From: JBJXGV01 sp046160485
Lineage (GTDB): Bacteria; Orphanbacterota; Orphanbacteria; JBJXGV01
Assembly: GCA_046160485.1 (NCBI GenBank)
Contig: JBJXGV010000012.1
Location: forward strand, 1-64,000
Direction: 5' to 3'
DNA: 64,000 nucleotides
This document shows, one piece after another, positions 18,640-27,317 of the stretch. The notes under the pieces are model-generated. The model worked only from the letters and a program-made list of their open reading frames with translations, made no database searches and was not told where the DNA came from. Made by a program: the position numbers and the translations under genes. Numbering within the stretch: position 1 is the stretch's first letter; every line of letters begins with the position of its first letter.

Positions 18640-18815
18640 TACTCACCGCGCGGCTCAATCCGCCGCCCCGCGATGAAGAGAGCCGCCCCAAGCGCGAGCA
18701 GCCCGAGTTCGCGATACATGGAATCGGGCTCCGTCATCCCCACGATCAGTGCGATGGGAAGAACAAAGAGCCCGACGATCTGGAGCGACTTCGAGAGAAT
18801 GTAGCGAAACGTCAT
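18639..18815 (-). CDS. small two-helix membrane protein, unknown function (58 aa)
   Basis: A short minus-strand frame from ATG 18815 to TAG 18639 encodes 58 residues. It has two hydrophobic helices, LQIVGLFVLPIALIVGM (about 11-27) and LGLLALGAALFIAG (about 37-50), a polar link with MTEPDSMYREL and a basic tail GRRIEPRGE, so both ends are probably cytoplasmic. Codon third positions are GC-rich like the neighbours. It fills the gap between tlpA (27 bp) and the amidohydrolase, whose GTG overlaps its stop, so it is almost surely translated in this operon. No ribosome site is obvious. I do not recognise the family. Confidence 0.7.
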   Translation of the reverse strand: MTFRYILSKSLQIVGLFVLPIALIVGMTEPDSMYRELGLLALGAALFIAGRRIEPRGE

Positions 18816-18842
18816 GGGCGTGTCGCCGGTGCCGCGTGCGCT

Positions 18843-19400
18843 CTAGAGGAGCTTCTTCAGGTCGGCTTCGAAGACCGCGATGTCCTGATAACCCTTGTAG
18901 ACCTTTTGCACGACACCCTTGCGATCGATGAGAAACGTCGTGGGGATCGAGCGCACATTACCGTACGCCTTCACGACCTCGGCGTTGCCGAGAAGCGAGA
19001 GAAACGGAATTTGGTGCTTCTCGACGAATGGCGCGACCGCTTGTTTTCCCTGCGCGTCGAGCGAGACCCCGATCACAGTCAGACCCTTGGACTTGTACCG
19101 CGCGTGCAACTCCTTCAAATGCGGGATCTCCATCTTGCACGGCCCGCACCACGTCGCCCAGAAGTCGAGGAGGACAACGTCGCCGAGATAATCTTTGAGT
19201 CTGTACGTCTTGCCATCGATCCCGCTCAGTGTGAAATCGGGAGCTGCGTTGATCTTTGCCGCCGTCGTGCCGTCGGTCTTAACCTGCTGATCGAGAACCG
19301 GGGTTGGCGTTTTGTCCGAGGAGACGTCGCCCGCGACGCTCGTCGCCGCGGAAAGTGCGAGTATCGCCAGTGCGACGACCGAGTGCCGAATCGAATTCAT
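18843..19400 (-). CDS. periplasmic thiol-disulfide oxidoreductase, TlpA/ResA-like
   Basis: Thioredoxin-fold protein probably reducing disulfides outside the cytoplasm, for instance apocytochrome c thiols. The ATG at 19400 opens a clear signal peptide (MNSIRHSVVALAILALSAATSVAG) and has GGAGG 9 nt upstream; the longer upstream frame lacks a signal. The redox centre is WCGPC (Cys85, Cys88) in FWATWCGPCKMEIPHL, and the cis-Pro loop is RSIPTTFLID. The 185-residue length fits ResA/TlpA. A cytochrome-maturation role is plausible because the window holds a tetraheme protein, but no ccm genes are adjacent. A strong promoter lies just upstream (19438-19466). Confidence 0.9.
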   Translation of the reverse strand: MNSIRHSVVALAILALSAATSVAGDVSSDKTPTPVLDQQVKTDGTTAAKINAAPDFTLSGIDGKTYRLKDYLGDVVLLDFWATWCGPCKMEIPHLKELHARYKSKGLTVIGVSLDAQGKQAVAPFVEKHQIPFLSLLGNAEVVKAYGNVRSIPTTFLIDRKGVVQKVYKGYQDIAVFEADLKKLL

Positions 19401-19437
19401 GAGTGTCTGCCTCCAAGGGTATCGCAAGAGTTGTCGC

Positions 19438-19466
19438 AATCTAACAGATGGTTTCGAAGCTGTCAA
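19438..19466 (-). promoter_or_regulatory. strong candidate promoter of tlpA operon
   Basis: Minus-strand TTGACA (19461-19466), 17-bp spacer, TAGATT (19438-19443); the -10 is preceded by TGT. It lies 38 bp upstream of the tlpA-like ATG in the 93-bp gap after the M16 gene and is the closest to consensus in the window. Confidence 0.7.
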
Positions 19467-19493
19467 AACGCGCCGCCCGAGATGCGGTACGGC

Positions 19494-22172
19494 CTATCCG
19501 CGGCGCGGCCGAACGACCGTCACCAATAGCTGGTCGAGCGCGACCCATCGCCTTGCGGCGCTCAACACGTCCTCGCGCGTTACGGCGAGGACGCGGCCCT
19601 CGAAGCGCTCGCTCTCGTCGAACCCGAGACCGAGGAGTTCGTTCCGCGCCGCGAGCCCCGCTTCCGCGGAGTTCGTCTGGCGTCCGATCGCGAAATGACC
19701 AAGAACCGAGTTTTTCGCGCGATCAAGCTCCGCTTGCGTCACGCCTGCGTCGACGACCTTCGCGAGTTCGCTCTCGAGCGCGTGGCGCGCCGCGCTCTCC
19801 TTCTCGGGCGACGTGCCGACGTACGCGCCGACGACACCGGCACGGCGCATCGGCCGGTAGAACATCCCCGTGTAGTAGCAGAGGCTCTGCTTGTCGCGCA
19901 GCTCGACGAACAACCGGTTTCCCATTCCGCTCATCACGTTGCACAAGAGCGAGAGCGCGTACCGTTCGTCGGCCGTCGCCGCGGGCCCGCGAACGCCGAG
20001 CAGAATGACTTCTTGCTGCACGTCCTTTTCGATGACGATCTCGCGCGACGCGGGAGCCGGCGATGCGGCGTCGAGCACGCCAGGCGGCGATACCCTGCCG
20101 GGCTGCGCCTCCGCGAACGCAGCCTCGAGCGTCGATGCGACCGAATCGCGATCGAGGTCCCCCGCGACGGCGAAGAGAAGGTTTCCGGCGCGGTAGAACC
20201 GTTCGCGCCATTGCGCAAGACTCGCGCGCGCGAGCCCTCGCACGGAGGCATCCGTCCCCGAGACGGGCAAACCGTATGCGTCGTTCGGGAAGAGCGCGCG
20301 TTGAAACTCGAGCGCGGCCTTCTCGAACGGCTGATCCTCGACCTGCGCGATCTCCGAGAGGGTCAGCGCGCGCTCGCGCTCGACCTCAGCCTCCGGGAAC
20401 GTCGGGTGGAGGATGACGTCGGCGAAAATATCGAGAGCGCGGTCGAAGGACTTCGTCACCGTGGAAAACGTGAAGCCGCACGAGTCGTATCCGTAGAGCG
20501 GCGCGATCGATGCACCGAAGAACTCCGACTCGTGCGCGATCGCGTCGCTCGAGCGCGAGCGCGTCCCCTTCACCATGCTCCGCTGCGAAAGCCCCGTCAC
20601 GCCGTTCGTCGCCGCGTCTTCGTTCGCCGCGCCGCCGTGCAGGATGACGCTCGCGGAGACGACGGGGAGCGCCGAACGCCGCTTGAAGAGAAGCGTGGCG
20701 CCGCCGGCCAGAGAGATCTTCTCGAAGCGGGGCGAGTCGCCGAGGCGCGCGGGAGCCGACTTGGTTTGCTGCGCCGCGTGCACCGGCGCGGGCACGGGCG
20801 CGGGCACCGGCGCCGGCGCGACAGGATTCGGCGCTCGCTCGCCATCATCGGCGAGCGCGCGCGCCGCAAGCCGCGCGATCACGCGCGCGGTGTCGCGTTC
20901 GATCGCTTCGCCCGGGGCACCCTCGGGGTGATAGACGAGAATCGAACACTGGTCGCCGCCGAATCGCTCCGCGGCGATGCGAAGCAGATCCTCGCGTTCG
21001 ATCGACTCGATGATGCGCGGATAGCGCTCCACGAGCCCCTCGTCGCCCATCATGAAGTAGTAGCCGAGGGCGTGCGCCTGCGACTCGACCGTTTCTTGTC
21101 CGAGGATGAACGAGCGGTAGAGAAAATTCTTGGCGCGTTCGAGTTCTTCCTCGCGCACCGGCTCGCGGCGCAAGATCGCGATTTGCTCGAACACCGCCTC
21201 CTGCGCGGCCGCGAGGTTCGCCGCCTCGGTCACGAAGTCGAGCGCGAAGAAACTCTCGATCGGCCCCTTCTCGCCGAGCGTCGAGATCTCCGAGACAAGC
21301 CCGCGTTTCTCGAGCACCTCGCGGTAGAGCCGCGACGACCGGCCGCGCGCCAGAATTCGCAAAAGCACCTCGGTGACGAACGTTTCGCGCTCGGTCTCCG
21401 AGCCTCCGTGCCAGCCCATCTTCAGATACGTCTGCGTGACCGGGCCGCCGAACGCGCGGAAGCGAGTCTCGCGCTGGGGCGGCTCGACCACGCGCGCACG
21501 CGGTTCGAGAGTTCGCGCGCCCCACGAGCCGAACCGCTCGCGCGCCTGCGCGATCGCCTCGCTCGCGCCCACGTCGCCCGCGATCACGAGCGCCGCATTG
21601 CCCGGCACGTAGTAGCGATTCTTGTAATCGAGGATGCGCTCGCGCGGCGTGCCGCGCAGGCTCTCGTCCGGACCGCCGATGTGCCGCCGGTAGTTCGACT
21701 GCGAGAACGCGAGCGCGAGGAGCTTCTCCCACGTGAGGCCGTACCCCGACGGCCGGTCGCGGTACATCCGGTTTTCTTCGATGAGGACGCCGCGCTCGCG
21801 ATCGAGCTCCGACGAATCGAACGCGGAGTGGATCACCGCGTCGGAGAGAATGTCGACCGCGGTCGCGAAGTTTCGGCGCGGCACGGTCACGTAGTAGTTC
21901 GTCGTCTCGTAGCCGGTGCCGGCGTTCATCGAACCGCCGGCCTCGCGCACCTCGCGCGCGGCATCGCCCGGCCCGCGCCGCGGCGTCCCCTTGAACATCA
22001 TGTGCTCGATGCCGTGCGACCACCCGAGCACGCCGTCGTCTTCGTGATTCGACCCGACGCGCACCCAGATGTTCGCGGTCACGACAGGCGCCTTGTGGTC
22101 TTCCCGCACGAAAACGGTCAGACCGTTGTCGAGCGTCTCCTTTACGAGCGGCCGCGCCGCCGGGGCGCTCAC
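19494..22172 (-). CDS. M16 family zinc metallopeptidase, two-lobe
   Basis: Large (892-residue) pitrilysin-family peptidase. The first lobe has the inverted zinc motif HGIEH (His53, Glu56, His57; within GWSHGIEHMMFKG) and the downstream DRERGVLIEENRM region that carries the third ligand. The second lobe starts after an Ala/Pro/Val linker (PAPVPAPVPAP, about residue 455) and has GLSQRSMVKGT at the equivalent site, so it lacks the motif, as expected for the non-catalytic half. No signal peptide follows the GTG at 22172, which overlaps the galE stop (GTGA), so the protein may be cytoplasmic. Codon-frame continuation upstream is shadow inside galE. Confidence 0.92.
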   Translation of the reverse strand: MSAPAARPLVKETLDNGLTVFVREDHKAPVVTANIWVRVGSNHEDDGVLGWSHGIEHMMFKGTPRRGPGDAAREVREAGGSMNAGTGYETTNYYVTVPRRNFATAVDILSDAVIHSAFDSSELDRERGVLIEENRMYRDRPSGYGLTWEKLLALAFSQSNYRRHIGGPDESLRGTPRERILDYKNRYYVPGNAALVIAGDVGASEAIAQARERFGSWGARTLEPRARVVEPPQRETRFRAFGGPVTQTYLKMGWHGGSETERETFVTEVLLRILARGRSSRLYREVLEKRGLVSEISTLGEKGPIESFFALDFVTEAANLAAAQEAVFEQIAILRREPVREEELERAKNFLYRSFILGQETVESQAHALGYYFMMGDEGLVERYPRIIESIEREDLLRIAAERFGGDQCSILVYHPEGAPGEAIERDTARVIARLAARALADDGERAPNPVAPAPVPAPVPAPVHAAQQTKSAPARLGDSPRFEKISLAGGATLLFKRRSALPVVSASVILHGGAANEDAATNGVTGLSQRSMVKGTRSRSSDAIAHESEFFGASIAPLYGYDSCGFTFSTVTKSFDRALDIFADVILHPTFPEAEVERERALTLSEIAQVEDQPFEKAALEFQRALFPNDAYGLPVSGTDASVRGLARASLAQWRERFYRAGNLLFAVAGDLDRDSVASTLEAAFAEAQPGRVSPPGVLDAASPAPASREIVIEKDVQQEVILLGVRGPAATADERYALSLLCNVMSGMGNRLFVELRDKQSLCYYTGMFYRPMRRAGVVGAYVGTSPEKESAARHALESELAKVVDAGVTQAELDRAKNSVLGHFAIGRQTNSAEAGLAARNELLGLGFDESERFEGRVLAVTREDVLSAARRWVALDQLLVTVVRPRRG

Positions 22173-23161
22173 GTGTGACCGCCGTAGCCACGCGGGTGGG
22201 CGCGGTGCCACGCCCACGACGTCTCGAGGATTTCTTCGATGCTCGAGTGGCTCGGCGTCCAGCCGAGTTCTCGCTGCACCTTCTCCGCGCCGGCGATCAG
22301 CACCGCGGGATCCCCCGCGCGTCGCGCCGCCACTCGAAACGGAATGCTCCTTTTCGTAACCTCCTCCGCCGCGCGAATCACCTCGAGCACCGAGTACCCT
22401 CTGCCGGTCCCGAGGTTGTACGCGGTGAACGGCTTGCTTCCGGTCATGCGCTCGAGCGCGAGAATGTGCGCGTGCGCCAGATCGACGATGTGGATGTAGT
22501 CGCGGACGCACGAACCGTCGGGCGTCGCGTAGTCGTCGCCGAAAACGTCGACGCGTTCGCGCGTGCCGAGCGCCGCCGCGAAGACGATCGGGATCAAATG
22601 CGTCTCGGGGTGATGATCCTCGCCGAGGTGGCCGCTCGCGTCCGCGCCCGCGGCGTTGAAGTAGCGAAGCGACACCGCGCGCATTCCGTAGGCGGCGGCG
22701 TAGTCGCGCAGCACGCGTTCGAACGCCAGCTTCGACTCGCCGTACGGATTCACCGGCACCTGCGGGTGGTCCTCGGTCATCGGAAGCTCGACCGGATCGC
22801 CGTAGGTCGCGCACGTCGAGGAGAAGATCATCTTCGCAACGCCGGTGTCGCGCATCGCATCGAGGAGCGTGATGCTGTTGAGCAGGTTGTCGCGATAATA
22901 TTTCGCCGGATCGGTGACCGACTCCCCGACGAGGCACGACGCCGCGAAGTGAAACACCGCCTCGATCGCGTCGTCCCGCAGAACGCGCCGCACGAACGCG
23001 CCGTCGGCGATGTCGCCCTCGCGGAACGCCCCCCCGGGAATCGCCTCGCGATGCCCTTCGGAGAGATTGTCGAGCGTCACCGGCTCGTAGCCCTTCGCCA
23101 GCAATTCCTTCACGGTCTGGCTGCCGATGTAGCCGGCGCCTCCCGTTACGAGAACTCTCAT
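22169..23161 (-). CDS. galE: UDP-glucose 4-epimerase
   Basis: Interconverts UDP-glucose and UDP-galactose in the cytoplasm for surface polysaccharide synthesis. The 330-residue extended short-chain dehydrogenase has GGAGYIGS (7-14) for NAD, SSTCATYGDP and the catalytic Tyr140-x3-Lys144 (VNPYGESK), and SLRYFNAAGAD. The ATG at 23161 has GGGAG 7 nt upstream; the 17-residue extension in frame is unlikely. The M16 peptidase gene overlaps its stop. Closely related epimerases acting on N-acetylated sugars cannot be excluded. Confidence 0.95.
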   Translation of the reverse strand: MRVLVTGGAGYIGSQTVKELLAKGYEPVTLDNLSEGHREAIPGGAFREGDIADGAFVRRVLRDDAIEAVFHFAASCLVGESVTDPAKYYRDNLLNSITLLDAMRDTGVAKMIFSSTCATYGDPVELPMTEDHPQVPVNPYGESKLAFERVLRDYAAAYGMRAVSLRYFNAAGADASGHLGEDHHPETHLIPIVFAAALGTRERVDVFGDDYATPDGSCVRDYIHIVDLAHAHILALERMTGSKPFTAYNLGTGRGYSVLEVIRAAEEVTKRSIPFRVAARRAGDPAVLIAGAEKVQRELGWTPSHSSIEEILETSWAWHRAHPRGYGGHT

Positions 23162-23429
23162 TCTGGATCTCCCGTTTGCTTCGTGATTGTCGTCGACCAG
23201 CCGCGGCCGCATTCTCTCGCGTTCGCGCTGCGCACCGCGCGCGCCGCCCCGCGGCGCCGTCCGTGCGGGGCCGCCGATTGTACGCCGGGGCGGCGAGCGC
23301 CCGCGACTTCGAACTCGCGCGGGCCGGACGACAACTCTATCGGCGCGACCCCCTCAATTCGCGACGCCCGCGAGCCGATCATGGATGAACGAGCGCCACG
23401 GCCGGCGCTCCAGCGAGGTGTGATGATCG

Positions 23430-23684
23430 ATGTACGCGAACGAGGGTGGCAGCAAGAAGCCGTTGCGCCGCGGAAGCGCACGCGGCCGCCAGGAACCGAG
23501 GCGTGAGGGGATGAAGGCGCCCGGGAAAATGCGCGAAGACGACGAGAAGAACTGGACGAAGAAATTCGAGGAAGGCGAACTCGACGACCTGCTCGTGACC
23601 GGCGAGGAAGATGGCGACGACGATCCGAGAACGTGGTTCGACGCCGCAGCCGATGACGCCGACAGCGACGAGGACGAGGGGTAG
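23430..23684 (+). CDS. small acidic-tailed hypothetical protein (84 aa)
   Basis: Plus-strand frame with GAGGTG 9 nt before the ATG and GC-rich third codon positions. The first 27 residues are basic (KKPLRRGSARGR); the remainder is strongly acidic, with WTKKFEEGELDDLLV and a tail DDPRTWFDAAADDADSDEDEG. An internal ATG (23511), also preceded by GAGG, would give only the acidic 57-residue part. No domain is recognised. It converges with the ExeA-type gene, two bases apart, and is divergent from galE across a 268-bp gap. A charged, probably disordered protein is likely; a spurious frame is possible. Confidence 0.55.
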   Translation: MYANEGGSKKPLRRGSARGRQEPRREGMKAPGKMREDDEKNWTKKFEEGELDDLLVTGEEDGDDDPRTWFDAAADDADSDEDEG

Positions 23685-23686
23685 CG

Positions 23687-24937
23687 CTAGGCTCGCGTTT
23701 CGTCCGGCTCGATTCGCGGCGGTTCGTCGCCGCCGCGCACATAGCGATCGATCTCGAGGCGAAGAATCCGCCAGCTTCGGCCGATTCGGCGCGCTCGGAT
23801 CTCCCCGCTTTTGAGGAGCCGCCTCACCGCCGCGGGCGACGTGCGCAGATACGCCGCCGCCTCGTCCACGGTCCACGGTGCGTCACTCGAGAAATTCGCC
23901 GACGCCGCGAGCTGGGCGCCGGCGGGCATGATCCGGATCGGCGAAACAACCGGCGCCGGCATCGGAGGCGCGCTCGCAACAGATGCCTGCGCAACGGCGG
24001 GCGCGACTGGGAGAGCAAGTGGCGCGGGCGCACCAAGCGCCACAGGCGCGGCAATCGCCGAGTTCGCATTCGCGTCGGTCCCCAGATCGGGCACGGGCGC
24101 CGTCGGCGGGAGCCGCACCGGCATGCGAGTCAGATCCGCGATCACTTCGCGCACGACCGACGCATCGATCTTCCGCTTCCCCGCGCCGAACCCGAGCAAG
24201 AGAGAATTGCCGCAGACGATATTGACGAGCCTCGGAATGCCGCGCGAATGCTCGTAGATCAGGTCGACCGCCTCGTCGGTGAACGTGACGAGCCCCTTTG
24301 ACTCGGCGACCTTGAGGCGATGATCGATGTAGTAGTTCGTCTCCTCGCGCGACAGCGGCGCGAGAGAGAACCGAATCGCGATGCGCTGGTTGAGCTGCCG
24401 CAAGCTCGGGTGCGCGAGTTTGTCCATGAGCTCCGGCTGGCCGGAGAGCACGATCTGCAAGAGCTTCGACTTGCGCGCCTCGAGGTTCGAAAGCAGCCGA
24501 ATCTTCTCGAGCAGCGCGAAGTCGAGATTCTGCGCCTCGTCGAGAACCAGAACCGAGTTCTTCCCTTCCTCGTATTGCCGGATCAGAAACCGGTTGAGCC
24601 CGATCAGTAGCGGCGCCTCGGTGTCCGCCGAGAATCCCGTCTGGAAGTCGTCGTGAATCATCTTGAGGAGTTCGACGAAACTCATCGTCGTCGAAAAAAT
24701 GAACGCGGTCGTGAATTCGCGCGGGAGGCGATCGAAGAGCGCGTTGAGGAGCGTCGTCTTTCCGGTGCCGACCTCGCCCGTCAGAAGGACGAAGCCCTTG
24801 CCGTACTGGACGCCGTACTCGAGGTGCGCGAGCGCCTCGCGGTACCGCTCGTCGAAGTAGAGAAACTTCGGATCGGGCGTGATGTTGAACGGCTCCTCGA
24901 TGAAGCCGTAGTACTCGGCGTAGAGAGCCGGTTTCAT
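23687..24937 (-). CDS. ExeA/MshM-type AAA ATPase fused to a C-terminal excisionase-like DNA-binding domain
   Basis: The first 270 residues form an ExeA/GspA-type ATPase: MKPALYAEYYGFIEEPFNITPDP is the typical N-terminus, Walker A is TGEVGTGKTT (53-62), Walker B is VLVLDEAQNL (129-138), with GQPEL and the arginine-containing HSRGIPRLVNIVC later. Residues about 280-350 are an Ala/Pro/Val-rich linker. Residues 353-401 are a helix-turn-helix of the excisionase/MerR type (TVDEAAAYLRTSPAAVRRLL ... GRSWRI). ExeA proteins normally end in a peptidoglycan-binding domain outside the membrane; here there is neither that domain nor an obvious membrane helix. AAGGAG lies 12 nt before the ATG. It follows arcC by 32 bp. 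Confidence 0.88.
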   Translation of the reverse strand: MKPALYAEYYGFIEEPFNITPDPKFLYFDERYREALAHLEYGVQYGKGFVLLTGEVGTGKTTLLNALFDRLPREFTTAFIFSTTMSFVELLKMIHDDFQTGFSADTEAPLLIGLNRFLIRQYEEGKNSVLVLDEAQNLDFALLEKIRLLSNLEARKSKLLQIVLSGQPELMDKLAHPSLRQLNQRIAIRFSLAPLSREETNYYIDHRLKVAESKGLVTFTDEAVDLIYEHSRGIPRLVNIVCGNSLLLGFGAGKRKIDASVVREVIADLTRMPVRLPPTAPVPDLGTDANANSAIAAPVALGAPAPLALPVAPAVAQASVASAPPMPAPVVSPIRIMPAGAQLAASANFSSDAPWTVDEAAAYLRTSPAAVRRLLKSGEIRARRIGRSWRILRLEIDRYVRGGDEPPRIEPDETRA

Positions 24938-24969
24938 CTCCCGGTCACGCTCCTTGGCGAATGCGGGGT

Positions 24970-25941
24970 TCAGCGGATCGCACCCGCGGGCGCGCCGCTT
25001 TTCGTGATGCGCGTCCCCGCCTTTCCCTCGAGCGCCGCTTCGAGGCTCTCGGGGTTCGTGATCAGCACGGTTTCTCCGCCGTGCGACAGAAAACGAATCG
25101 CTGCCTCGATCTTCGGACCCATGCTGCCCGCGGCGTATTCCCCGTTGGCCAGCTCGGTCGTGACCTCCGCGAGCGATGCCTGATGTATCGGCGTCTCGTC
25201 GGGCTCGCCGTAGTGATGGCGCACCTCGGAGATGCCCGTGAGGAAGACGAGCGCGGAGGCGTTGAGTTCGTGCGCCAGGAGAACCGCCGAGAGGTCCTTG
25301 TCGACGACGGCCTCGATGCCGCGCAGATCGCCGTTCGGTTCGCGCACGACGGGGATGCCGCCGCCGCCGACGGCGATGACCGAGAGCCCCGCGCCGAGAA
25401 GCGTGCGGAGCACGGGAAGCTCGACGATCTCGCGCGGCTCGGGCGACGCGACGACGCGCCGGAACCCGCGCCCGCTGTCTTCCACCATGACCCAGCCCAT
25501 GCGCACGCGCATCAGGTGCGCGTCGCTTGCGGAGAAGAACGGCCCGATCGGCTTCGTCGGAGCGGCGAACGCGGGGTCGTTCGCGTCGACGACGACCTGC
25601 GTGACGACGGTCGCGACCGGGCGCTCGGCGCCGAGGCGCGCGAGCGAGTTTCGCAGCACCTGCTGCATCATGTAGCCGATGCCGCCCTGCGAATCCGCGC
25701 CGCAGATGTAGAGCGGCATCGGCGGAACGACGGAGCGCGCCGCTTCGTTGCGCAGCAGGATGTTGCCGACGATGGGGCCGTTTCCGTGCGTGAGGATGAC
25801 GGGGCGCCCCGTCGCGATAATGCGCGCGATCGGCGCGAGGCTTTCGTGCGCGTTGTGAATCTGCTCCTCGAGCGTGCCGTGTTCCTTCGCGCGGATGATG
25901 GCGTTCCCGCCGAGCGCGACGACGATCAGGCCGGTGCTCAC
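24970..25941 (-). CDS. arcC: carbamate kinase family protein
   Basis: Amino-acid-kinase-fold enzyme that transfers phosphate between carbamoyl phosphate and ADP. The 323-residue protein has VVALGGNAI at the start, THGNGPIVGN, GGGGIPVV and DKDLSAVLLA, all in the order of carbamate kinases. The GTG at 25941 overlaps the aminotransferase stop (GTGA). No arcA or arcB is seen, so a fermentative arginine pathway is not evident here. The usual THGNGPQVG motif reads THGNGPIVG, a mild change. Other members of the kinase superfamily are possible but less likely. Confidence 0.9.
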   Translation of the reverse strand: MSTGLIVVALGGNAIIRAKEHGTLEEQIHNAHESLAPIARIIATGRPVILTHGNGPIVGNILLRNEAARSVVPPMPLYICGADSQGGIGYMMQQVLRNSLARLGAERPVATVVTQVVVDANDPAFAAPTKPIGPFFSASDAHLMRVRMGWVMVEDSGRGFRRVVASPEPREIVELPVLRTLLGAGLSVIAVGGGGIPVVREPNGDLRGIEAVVDKDLSAVLLAHELNASALVFLTGISEVRHHYGEPDETPIHQASLAEVTTELANGEYAAGSMGPKIEAAIRFLSHGGETVLITNPESLEAALEGKAGTRITKSGAPAGAIR

Positions 25942-27110
25942 GCGACACCCGGCGCCGCGGCCGCGACGGCGGCGATGCGCGAGAGGCCTTCGTCGATCTC
26001 GTCGGGCGCTGCGGCGAATGAAATCCGCACGTGGCCTTCGCCGCGCGAGCCGAAACTGGTGCCGGGAACGACCGCGACCCCCGCCGCGAGCAAGCGGTCC
26101 GTCAGCTCGGCCGTCGACAGACCGAGCGGCGTCATGTCCGGAAAAACGTAGAACGCGCCGGAAGGCCGCGCGCAGCGCAACCCGGGAATCTTCGCAATCC
26201 CCTGCATCATGTGCGCGCGCCGAGCGCGAAACTGCTCGACCATCGCGCGCACGGAGTCGTCGCCGCCAGAAAGCGCCGCGATCCCGCCGCGCTGCACGAA
26301 CGTCGAGACGCACGTCGTCGTGTGCGTCATCAAGAGCGCGAAGCGCGCGGCGATTTCGCGAGGCGCGAGCGCGTAGCCGAGCCGCCACCCCGTCATCGCG
26401 AAGCCTTTCGAGAATCCGTCGAGCACGATCGTGCGATCCTTCATTCCTGGAATCGAGGCGATCGAGACGTGGCGGCCTTCGTAGACGATGCGCGAGTAGA
26501 TCTCGTCGGACACAACCCAGAGATCCTGTTCGACGGCCAGATCGCGGATTGCCGCCAGTTCGGCTTCGGAGTGGACGACGCCGGTCGGGTTCCCCGGCGA
26601 GTTGAGCATGATCATGCGCGTGCGCGGCGTGATGCTCGCGCGGAGCGCGGCGAGGTCGAGCCGCTCGCGGTCGTTCGCGTCGAAGCCGTAGACGACGGGC
26701 GTCGCGCCGAGGAGCCGCACGAGCGTCGGGTAGATCGTGTAGCCGGGATCGGGAATCAGTACCTCGTCGCCGGGATTCACGCACGTCAGGAGCGCGAAGA
26801 TCATCACGGGCTTTGCGCCGTGCGTCACGATCACTTCGTCGGGCGCGAACGCGACGCCGAGCCGCCGCGTCGAATCCTCGGCGATCGCGCGCCGCAGCTC
26901 GGGCAATCCCGGCGGCGGTCCGTAGTGCGTCTCGCCGGCCTCGATCGATCGCTCGAGCGCTTGCACGATGTGGGCCGGCGTATCGAAGGCGGGCTCGCCG
27001 ACCTCGAAGTGCACGACGCGCACGCCGCGCGCCTCCATCTCCCGCGACTTCTGCATCACCTCGAGCGAAGTCGTCGCCCTAAAATCGAGAATCCGGTCGG
27101 CAAGCTGCAC
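25938..27110 (-). CDS. class I pyridoxal-phosphate aminotransferase, aspartate-aminotransferase-like
   Basis: 390-residue fold-type I aminotransferase. The PLP lysine is Lys235 in DGFSKGFAMTGWRLGY; NSPGNPTGVVHS holds the conserved Asn, and SDEIYSRIVYEGR the Asp/Tyr pair that contacts PLP. THYGPPPGLPELR is close to the GTPPLRxA-type region of bacterial subgroup Ib aspartate aminotransferases. Substrate range cannot be fixed from sequence. The GTG start at 27110 has GGAGG 9 nt upstream, in a 207-bp gap. The carbamate kinase gene overlaps its stop. Confidence 0.92.
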   Translation of the reverse strand: MQLADRILDFRATTSLEVMQKSREMEARGVRVVHFEVGEPAFDTPAHIVQALERSIEAGETHYGPPPGLPELRRAIAEDSTRRLGVAFAPDEVIVTHGAKPVMIFALLTCVNPGDEVLIPDPGYTIYPTLVRLLGATPVVYGFDANDRERLDLAALRASITPRTRMIMLNSPGNPTGVVHSEAELAAIRDLAVEQDLWVVSDEIYSRIVYEGRHVSIASIPGMKDRTIVLDGFSKGFAMTGWRLGYALAPREIAARFALLMTHTTTCVSTFVQRGGIAALSGGDDSVRAMVEQFRARRAHMMQGIAKIPGLRCARPSGAFYVFPDMTPLGLSTAELTDRLLAAGVAVVPGTSFGSRGEGHVRISFAAAPDEIDEGLSRIAAVAAAAPGVA

Positions 27111-27220
27111 GCGAGTCGGCCTCCGTTGTGTCGGCTACGAATGCACGGCGATGATCGGCTCGTAGCGCGATTCGCCTCGTGAGGCCTCATGGTAAGACCC
27201 GTGCGCGGAGGCGTCAACGA

Positions 27221-27314
27221 CGCGGCGCGGTGGTGCGGCGCGTTGGGTGCGCGGCGCGATGAGTGCGCGGCGCCGTGCGCGCGCGGCGCGATCGGTGCGC
27301 GGCGCGGGGCGCGC
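27221..27314. repeat. imperfect GC-only tandem repeat
   Basis: The gap between the aminotransferase and the barrel protein gene carries at least five copies of GCGGCGCG or a one-base variant, spaced 8-20 bp apart (for example at 27234, 27250 and 27304). It is nearly pure G and C and contains no credible gene. It could be replication slippage or a structured transcript end. Confidence 0.5.
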
Positions 27315-27317
27315 GCC

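Noticed and set aside
19695..22178. 827-codon plus-strand frame opposite the M16 peptidase
   Set aside because: Shadow of a verified zinc peptidase gene; no motif and unnatural composition.
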